From Strigamia acuminata (lineage: Eukaryota; Arthropoda; Chilopoda; Geophilomorpha; Linotaeniidae), in contig OX442315.1 of the NCBI GenBank assembly GCA_949358305.1, positions 33,320,427-33,384,426 of the forward strand: a stretch of 64,000 nucleotides of DNA. The letters are read 5' to 3'. Of this stretch, positions 56,592-64,000 are shown piece by piece. A program made the translations under genes and the position numbers. Position 1 is the first letter of the stretch; each line of letters opens with the position of its first letter. Under the pieces are notes generated by a model. It saw nothing but the letters and a program-made list of their open reading frames with translations, was not told the DNA's origin and made no database searches.

Positions 56592-57244
56592 GGCACATTC
56601 ATAAAGTCATGTATAACTTGCAATTAAGCACGTTTTGTTGTTTACTTTAAATGCCACGCGCATGCCCACTGCAACTAAAACAGACTTATGCCTAGTTCAC
56701 ACTAGAACCACTTTTCTACACACCGTACCGCCCCGTTTAATAGCCCGGGCGTGTAATATTTTTATGAGCCGCCACCCGGCGCCTATTTGAAAACCGGTGC
56801 TTATTCAGGCCGGCGCCAATTCGTGAAATCCCCGCTGACAGCCCGGCGCTTAAACGGTGCCGGCGACTAACTGAACCCCGGCTATAATACGAGGCGCTAC
56901 GGTAACTACCCAACCTTTAGAAACTCTTGCGTTCACAATTGTTCTAGTTTTCTACAACTCAGAAGAAAATGGCGACTCTTAAAACTTGACGTCACAACTC
57001 TAAAACACACCCCCATTCTGTCACGTGACTGGCCTTAGAAAAAATTAAAAACAAGACGTCCATCTTGTTTTGAAATCAACTTTCTAATTACTTTAGGCAA
57101 AAAAAAATTAAGCACTTTTAAATGCATGAAAAATTTATACAATACATCAAAAGATAAAGAATGAAACAAGCCATATTTAAAGTTAGATCGACACAATACG
57201 TTGTCTAAAATGCTGTTCAGTCTAAATTACTTTACGAATGTGCC
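56592..57244. mobile_element. Family A element with a nested family D copy
   Basis: Left end GGCACATTCATAAAGTCATG, inverted right end GGCACATTCGTAAAGTAATT. The core AAAGTTAGATCGACACAA is near 57179-57196. A family D element sits inside at 56728-56902. It gives the clearest pair of ends for family A; about 480 bp remain if the nested copy is removed. Confidence 0.75.
56728..56902. mobile_element. Family D element, copy 3, nested
   Basis: TA flanks it at 56726-56727 and 56903-56904. It begins CCGCCCCGTTTAATAGCCCG and keeps CCGGCGC words. The right end (CTATAATACGAGGCGCTACGG) is slightly rearranged relative to copy 1. Confidence 0.7.
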
Positions 57245-57245
57245 T

Positions 57246-60200
57246 CATATTTTTTTTATTTTATTACGATCTTTATACAGATCACATTTTACTTCCACAT
57301 ATAAATGACACACTTCTTTTCATTTTCATTCTCGAATTCAATTCCCATTAAGCCCTTTATATACTGCAACAATCCCAACCAATAATTTTCAAAGAATTAT
57401 AACTGCAAATATAATGAAAAGTAATAAGTTACGAGAGCAAAACTCATTAACACAAATGGGAAATGAAAAAATTCAATAATTTTTTCCGCATTTTCAAGAA
57501 AAGAAAGAAAAAAAAGAAAAAAGAAAAAAAATATTGAAGATAATGAATGAGAAAGAGCGATTCAATGTGGTCTCAGTGTTCATGTTCTCCATGATTCCTG
57601 CCATAAATTACTAGCAAGGGAGTAAGAAAAGATATGAAGCAACAGCATTACTTCGAACGTTACATGATGAAGGTTAGAACCCCGAGCATTAATTTCTTCA
57701 TTCACTTCATAGTTCACTTCCAATCCAATCCGAAAAATATTAAAAAAACTCAACAAAAAAAATTCCAAATGTAAATCTCAATCTCACTTTAAAAAGTCAT
57801 AAGGAAAAGTTTAATTACTGATAACGTAATTTAGACGTTGGCGGAATTTATTATGCATTTTTTCCATCTCCCGCCAATCAAATGATCATATTCACACGCA
57901 CAAAAAGGTATACGAAGAACATGTAGATTAATTTTTCATGTGCACTTCTAATCATTTAGATGAAAATTAATGCGTTCTTGGCGTTTTTAATTCATCACTT
58001 TTGCATCGCCCGAGAAATCTGATACGGGATGAATACTTGAATATTCCAAAACACATTTTTTGTTTAAATTTTTATTTATGTACAAAAAAGACGGGGATAA
58101 AGCAATAAAGGTATATAGAATTTTTAAAACCAGATTATGTCCCCCCTCTATATTTTCCTGTCCAATAAACCCTTCACAAAAACCTACGTGTTATTTAAAT
58201 GATGCTAAAAATAAAGACAATTAATCAAATCTCGTGACACCAAGATGATGTCATCACGGTCGGGGTTTAGTGGGAACGTTATGGACCGAATTAGATATAC
58301 TTTTTTTAGTTAATAATAAAAAAAAAATTAAATCGATTTTTCAAACTCCTTTTATCCATTGTCCCCTATGTTCAAGCACACCGCTCTTTGTATGTAAAAA
58401 AATCCAAAAAAAAAATTTCTATTTGGAATTAACCAAAAAAAAAATAAAAAATAAAAAATTTCGCATTTTAAATTGAAAAAAATTTAAAAAAATTAAAAAA
58501 ATTAAAATTATTAGCAATACACGTCGTTGTTCAACTTTTAATGGAGTTTTAATCGAACGATTTTCTTCTCCCACATGTGATTCGAAAATAAAAACGTTTT
58601 GTTAGTCAAACAGACTCGAAGGTACAATTAATCCAAGTGAATTCCAACTTAAGAAATGGTTTGTCAAGATGACTCAGCGCGCGGCTTGAGTAGGCCCATG
58701 ATCTTTCGTAAATAGCCCTCATATTTGGAAATTACACGTCCATCTTCCACTCCCTAGTTCACTCTCCCTTCTCTACCGTGTTTTCCTTCTGAAGCTTTGC
58801 TTTGCCTTTCCCCTATAGCTATCATTAACATTTCAATAGGCGATTACACACAGAACAAAAGAACAACTCATCTTCTCACTAGTCATGCTGACACTAGATA
58901 TAATTTTCCTCTACTCTTAGTCGTGCTCAACATTAATTGTAAAATTTCCATTACCGCATTCACCTTCATGCTCGTTTTCTCAGACGTTACCTCCACCATA
59001 TTTATTTTTTTACAATTTTTTGTATTTATTATTTAAGAAATTTCAAAAATTTATAAAAATATAAAACACTTGATAAGTATTGTGTGCTTACCTTAACTCG
59101 AGGAATTTACGAAAGGAGAAAAAAAAAAAAACGTTAAAATTGGCAATTTTCAAAGTGATTACATTTTTTGTTGAGTTAAAACGCTAAGAGCCTAAATTGA
59201 GTTTCTGTTTTTCTTTAAAAAAAGAATGATAAGACACCAATGTAAAGATAATTAGACTCCATTTTTTCTCCCTCGCATGAAATTCGTAATTTGAGTTAAA
59301 ACACATTACGGTTTATTACAGTCAGTAAAAATCTAAAAAAAAAAAAAAATAATAAATAAATAAAATAAAAATAAAATAATAAAAATCTTTCGTTTGATGT
59401 TGGCAAAAATAGCAAATAATTGCGCGCTCCGGTGCCTGACACATAAATCAAGAACATAAAATAATGATTTTGACAAAAATACATTCCTTTAATCTCCCCG
59501 TAAAATATTAAATAAAATTCGAGTTCACCTTTGCACATCACCTTCTCGCATTAGTAGTGTATAGTGTAATGTACGATAAATATTCAGAACGCACTGAATT
59601 AATAATGTTACTTTAATTAACATGGAAATTGCAAAAGAGAGAGAGAAAGACGTGTAGTTAGCGGCAAGGGACATTTGAAGCCACGCAGCGACACAACTCC
59701 CTAGACCAAGATAGATGTGCACTCGTAAACGGGAAGCTCGCGCCTCTACCTGTCCCTTATTACACCTGACCTTGCTCACCCACCAGGTGGCCTCCTACAA
59801 ACGCACCTGAATCACAATCTTAACTTGTCGCACTTGTATATTTCAAACTTCAAGAGGAAGAAAGGAAATGAGCTCAAACAAACCATTTGTTCCGTTTCCT
59901 TTATTGCCCCCCCTCTACACAGGTTCCACCAAATTTCAAAAAAAAAAAAAAAAAAAAAAAATTGCGAAATTTGTGAATATTTTTTTCCGAGCCATTCGAA
60001 CCTCCTCGGGTCTAAACTTGGACCGAGGGGTCGAGTTTGGTCCAGCCTCCTGCATTTTTTCAAGCCTCTCCTCGCCTATCTTGGAATTTCTCATTAGCTC
60101 TTGTTGTGAATTCCCCAGCTCAGTAATTTTCTCTGTCAAGGTGTTTTATGATTGGCCCTCTATTTTCCCACCGTTTGCCCTTTTTTCTCGAGGACCCTTT

Positions 60201-60610
60201 TAACTCCACTTCAATTCAAATATGTCACCAACTTAAAAGAGGAAAAGGAAAAAAAAAATACTTTAAAAAAAAAAATTGAAAAATTTTTCACGCCTTCTCA
60301 CCAGATTTATTTTCACCTTCAGTTTTATTTCTTTCTCTTCAGCGCCAGAATAGAAAAAGAAAGCAGAAAAAAAATAGGACAAACCAAATACCAATCTGTT
60401 TGAGTAGCAAATCTCTTAGTTCCACACCAAGACTCAATTAAGACTTTTGTGTACACTGTATATTTTTTTTATTCGCAATTGCACTTGTGTTGCATCTAGG
60501 CTGCCATAAAGCAATTACAGGAACCCAAGTAATACCTTAGGCTAAATAACAAATAAAAAATAAAGAGGAAAGAGAATAAGTAATTTTTTTCATTGCAAAC
60601 AAAGGTTAAT
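57246..60610. other. AT-rich noncoding stretch
   Basis: Long A runs (57485-57530, 58318-58500, 59331-59385, 59938-59961) dominate. TTAAG|GTAAGC on the minus strand near 59087 is a fair donor without an exon. No gene is supported. Confidence 0.5.
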
Positions 60611-61505
60611 TATATACTCCGATTAAGAGTCGTCCTCGAATTGTAGCCCCCCTCGAATTGTAGCTGCCCTCGAATAGTAGCCGCGGCTGAGACACCATGA
60701 ATAGCGTATTTTTGCAAAAGTACGGTATTGTTTCCGTATTTAACCTCACGAATGATGAACGAAGGCTTCATTCGCGACGTTCAGACTTCGTTAGTTACAT
60801 TAAACAAATGTAAAGCCTAGTACTCATACGCTTTCAGAGTCTAAATATTTTTACAGTCTTAATTTTTTAACAGCACCATTTCAAGCGGAATGTTTTATCC
60901 TCTTATTATTCAGAGTCAGATAAATTTGTGGTACTCATGAAATTGTCACCAGAAAGTTTCCGTACTCTTAAACTGTGTGAGTCATTGTTGCTTGTTTTGC
61001 AAATGGCTGGCAATGGCAATGAAGCTTTGTCCGACTTTTCTGACTTAAATAATTTTAAAATCAGTTTTGGTCTTTTTGCAATTAAAAAAGCATTTATTTT
61101 GTCTGAAATGCAGGCAAAAATATAATTCTCCTCACCTTCAACAAACAACGTGTTCAATTGTAGTAGTTGGGTGTCTTTGTTTGCAACCGGCTGTGACCAG
61201 TTGCAAATTTTAGATCAAAAACAAGGGAATTCTGGGTAGACAAAATTTATTCAGAGTCTGAAACAATTAAATTTTTCCGTGAACCATCGGGCCGTTTCCA
61301 CTTGCAAGGGTGATTCAGAGTCTAAACAATATTTTTATGAGTACCACCCTTGGCAGGAAACTTAAGACTTTGATTCCTGTTACCTTTCCAAGGACGGAAT
61401 GGTGTTATGAGTACTAGGCTTAAGAAACAAAAAACCGAAATTGTAATTGTTGACAAAAATGGCAGTTTTGAATAAGAGCCGCGGCTCTTAGTCGATAAAA
61501 TACGG
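60611..61505. mobile_element. Family C MITE, copy 3, split by a nested element
   Basis: Right end CCGTATTTTATCGACTAAGA (inverted) next to TA at 61506-61507; the left end is degraded but CGATTAAGAG is present at 60621. Family words (GTAGCCGCGGCTGAGACACC) follow. Comparison with copy 1 shows that 60814-61420 plus one TAA is a later insertion. Confidence 0.8.
60814..61420. mobile_element. PIF/Harbinger-like MITE nested in family C copy 3
   Basis: The 607-bp element has 15-bp perfect terminal inverted repeats AGCCTAGTACTCATA, flanked by TAA on both sides (60811-60813, 61421-61423). The empty site in family C copy 1 (TGTAAGGAAC) confirms the 3-bp duplication. TWA duplications are typical of PIF/Harbinger. 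Subterminal words TCAGAGTCTAAA and GAGTCTAAAC recur. Frames of 65-83 codons inside are unrecognised and probably not coding. Confidence 0.9.
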
Positions 61506-61507
61506 TA

Positions 61508-62660
61508 TTTAATGGAATATACTGTTCCTGTAAGGTGGAATAGAGGAAAAAATATATCAAGCATCCTTGATAGGAGCAAGGAACATTTCCAATACTAAAC
61601 ACTAGGGGGTGATTGCAAAGAACTTATAAATCAAGACTCGAAGTGGGAAAGGAAAAGGGGGTTTTTAAGGGTTTAAACATTGAAAAGAAGAGTTGTGGTA
61701 TTGCACATGCTGTTTTTTATGTGATGGAAAGCCACAATTTATACTTGAGTACCTACATGAAGATGGAGTGAGAGGGAGGGAGGGAAATTTCGGTGCAGCC
61801 ACCTGGTGGACAGAGGAGGATTCAATTTCAATTCCATTTTCTAAAAAAAAAAGAAAGAAAAGAAAAAACATCAAATGCTCTCTGTATTTATCTTTTGTTT
61901 TGCTATTCGCAATTTTTGATTCTGTTTGGTTTTGGAGAGGAAAACTTATCCCTTCAACTGATCTGACTATTTCCATTGAAAAAGAAATACAGCTTTTTTT
62001 TTACAATTTGCTTTTTGGAACCTATTTTGATTAGAATTTGTACAAAGGAACTAAAAGACTAGCTTCTGATTGGCTAGTGATACTAAAAATACACATGAAT
62101 TCTAATATCGTATGGTAATTCCCAAAACCTGTATTAAGAACCGGTATCGTATTTAGTCCTTATACGTTACGGACCGCTAACCTAACATTGCTCTACAAAG
62201 CCCGTATAATCTTTGCACTTTAATGGTGTGAGAAATGAATTAGACAACCATTAGGTTTGATTGTCGTGACAAGACTGATTTATTCATCATTGTTACATAT
62301 AGAACCGATCTTGACCAGAACTGGCCGCCAGGGGAAGCTATCGCTCACAAATGGTAAATTGGCGGACTATAGCATCGATCCGCACAGAGTGATGCTAACC
62401 AGAATAATGCTCTTAAGTATGCAGTTTCGATTTAGTCCGTAGAAATCGAAACTCACTTTAATACGAACTGTTATTTCTATTCGACGTGGCTGTATTTTGT
62501 CGCTGACCCGACAAATCCTTCAGAGCGCATTTGGACTTAGTGTCAGCTCGACGTTTATTTTTATTTTTTTCTCTCTCTCGACTTAGACACTATCTCGCAA
62601 ACTGCGGGCCTTGCGATTTCCGCAATAAGCCCAATCGAAAACCGTCTAAAATTCACTTCA
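61508..62660. other. Noncoding stretch
   Basis: Contains a second copy (62183-62215) of the short repeat at 24301-24333. A 103-113 codon pair of overlapping frames at 61665-62034 includes an A-rich tract and lacks splice context. No supported exon. Confidence 0.45.
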
Positions 62661-62695
62661 AATCAAATCAAATCAAATCAAATCAAATCAAATCA
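62661..62695. repeat. (AATCA)7 microsatellite
   Basis: Seven perfect tandem copies of AATCA. Confidence 0.95.
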
Positions 62696-62820
62696 ACAAG
62701 CTATACTGTAATAATAACATGTAAATTTGCCTCCAACTTTATAATTGCATAGTTGTATGTTCAAGTTTCCACTTGGCTAAATGAACGATCTCTTTTTTTT
62801 CTTTCTTTTTTCCAATATAG

Positions 62821-62872
62821 GACAATTCACTTGAGCGAGCGATCTCTAATTCCTATTGATGTACAAGTGGAG
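62821..62872 (+). CDS. Candidate internal exon of a host gene
   Basis: A long pyrimidine tract ending CCAATATAG precedes it, and GTGGAG|GTAAGAAG follows: both splice sites are close to ideal. The 52 bases have one open frame, starting after the first base: TIHLSERSLIPIDVQVE. That phase fits the two bases left over at the candidate first exon (44215), giving a continuous frame across a 18.6-kb intron. The frame also stays open past the donor to 63160, so a longer exon is an alternative. I do not recognise the protein. Confidence 0.4.
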
Positions 62873-64000
62873 GTAAGAAGTTGTGCAATTTCCTTTTCTC
62901 TTTACACATGCGTGTCAGTCTCGACTGTCATCTTGTCTTTCAAGCTGAACGATGACAAAGGACCAAGTTTAATTTCAAACTATTTTCTGATGTTGGGGGC
63001 TCGGTCTCGTCACGGGGAGAATCAATTTGGGCTAGGGGAAGCTCTTGAGGCAAGCAATCATTTCGTGGAACAGTCCAATGGTTTGCACATATGTTGGCAA
63101 ATTTCTCGCTCGCATTTTCTTCATTTTGCTGGCATCATTAACCAAAGGCAGCCGAAATAGTGCAAAAAATATACATTTTTTTAAAATCGCATTTAACTTG
63201 TGTTTTTCATAATTACAAAAAAAAGAAAAGGGGGACGGAAAGTCAACAACAAAGCTAGTTTATTGGCGACAAATCTTCACTTGATTTATCAAGCTTTTAA
63301 AAGAAACTGCAAGTAAATAGAAACCATGTGCGGACATTAAATACTAAATTCCACACACTTCAATTCACAGTCGAAGCAATGTTGTAACAAAACCCGCATG
63401 CAAATGGCTAAAAATAAAAACAAGTTGAAATTCCTACATGGATTCATAAAGTGGTCAAGAAAAACGAAATCCAATCAATTTTAAACATTTTAAATCAAAA
63501 CAATTAATCTAATGATAATTAATGTCATTAAAATCACTTTGTGCGCATTCAGATTGATAATTTACATGTTTTTCTTCTTTATGCGCATTTAAACACAACA
63601 ACAGAATATTTTTATCCATTCAGCTGATTACCCCGCACTAGAAACACGACTCTCCAAGGTTAAATCTCTTCAAACAACAGTCTTTCTTTGTTTTATTCCA
63701 TCAATTCTCTGACTTGCTTCTCAAGTTCACCATCACCAACACCACTTGCCAATCACATTTAATCCAGCAATCCCCTTTTCTAGCGGATTAAAATCAACTC
63801 GGGCTTCTTAAAGAGGGAGCTGGGGTCAATACATGCAAAATGAGTTAACTGAGCGCACCCCATACAAGTGGCTATTCAGCTGTACAAGTCTGGAGACTTG
63901 ATCCAGCATCCTTTATGATTCGAGTAGAATAAAGTGGCGTTCTCGTGTTTGCTTTAGGCCAGGATAGTTTCAAGAAGGTTCTATTCTGTAGTTAACGAGT
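62873..64000. other. Sequence right of the candidate exon
   Basis: The reading frame of the candidate exon remains open to TAG at about 63158-63160, which is long for this AT-rich DNA, then AT-rich sequence follows. No second exon with clear borders was found before the window end; if the gene is real it continues outside. Confidence 0.4.

Noticed and set aside
61665-62034. Overlapping frames of 103 and 113 codons
   Set aside because: They include an A-rich tract coding for Lys/Arg or Phe runs and have no splice signals.

Overview
This window looks like nuclear DNA of an animal, most likely an arthropod. It is AT-rich, has almost no long open frames outside one retrotransposon, and is dense in short inverted-repeat DNA elements flanked by TA, 3-bp or 8-bp target duplications. 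Species cannot be read from it. No rRNA, convincing tRNA, CRISPR array or bacterial-style operon was seen.

The dominant object is a nearly intact Ty3/gypsy LTR retrotransposon at 6398-19575 on the minus strand, flanked by a 4-bp ATAC duplication. Its two 1178-bp LTRs differ at only 5 positions, so the insertion is young. Read from right to left it has: 5' LTR (18398-19575), a primer-binding site matching the 3' end of proline tRNA, Gag (870 codons, one zinc knuckle), a canonical A-AAA-AAC -1 frameshift site at the Gag stop, Pol (protease, RT, RNase H, integrase), an in-frame TAG that cuts off the integrase C-terminal domain, a 104-codon acidic/coiled frame, an 891-codon frame of unknown function where env would lie, a polypurine tract and the 3' LTR (6398-7575). 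Each LTR also carries an ATG-less open frame of about 190 codons. At about 13.2 kb, with non-env accessory frames, the element is unusual for its superfamily and is the best candidate for something undescribed.

The rest is a mosaic of small non-autonomous transposons, several nested: a TA-flanked family with ends like CGTATTTTAYCGATTAAGAG (four copies plus a fragment, one split by a hAT element and one by a PIF/Harbinger-like element), a GC-rich TA-flanked family, a family of about 140 bp often sitting inside another family, two hAT elements with perfect 8-bp duplications, a family with very long arms whose outer arms differ between copies, and a poly(A)-tailed retroposed copy with a 12-bp duplication.

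The only host-gene evidence is indirect. A TATA-like box, a short leader, an ATG and a CAG|GTGAGT donor lie at 44115-44221. A 52-nt exon-like block at 62821-62872 has a strong acceptor and donor, and its open frame is phase-compatible with that first exon. If both are real, 44.2-62.8 kb is a long first intron of a plus-strand gene continuing past the window. CpG-rich patches at 43.7-48.3 kb and a cluster of paired GATA sites at 53.3 kb would fit regulatory DNA of such a gene, but this is inference.
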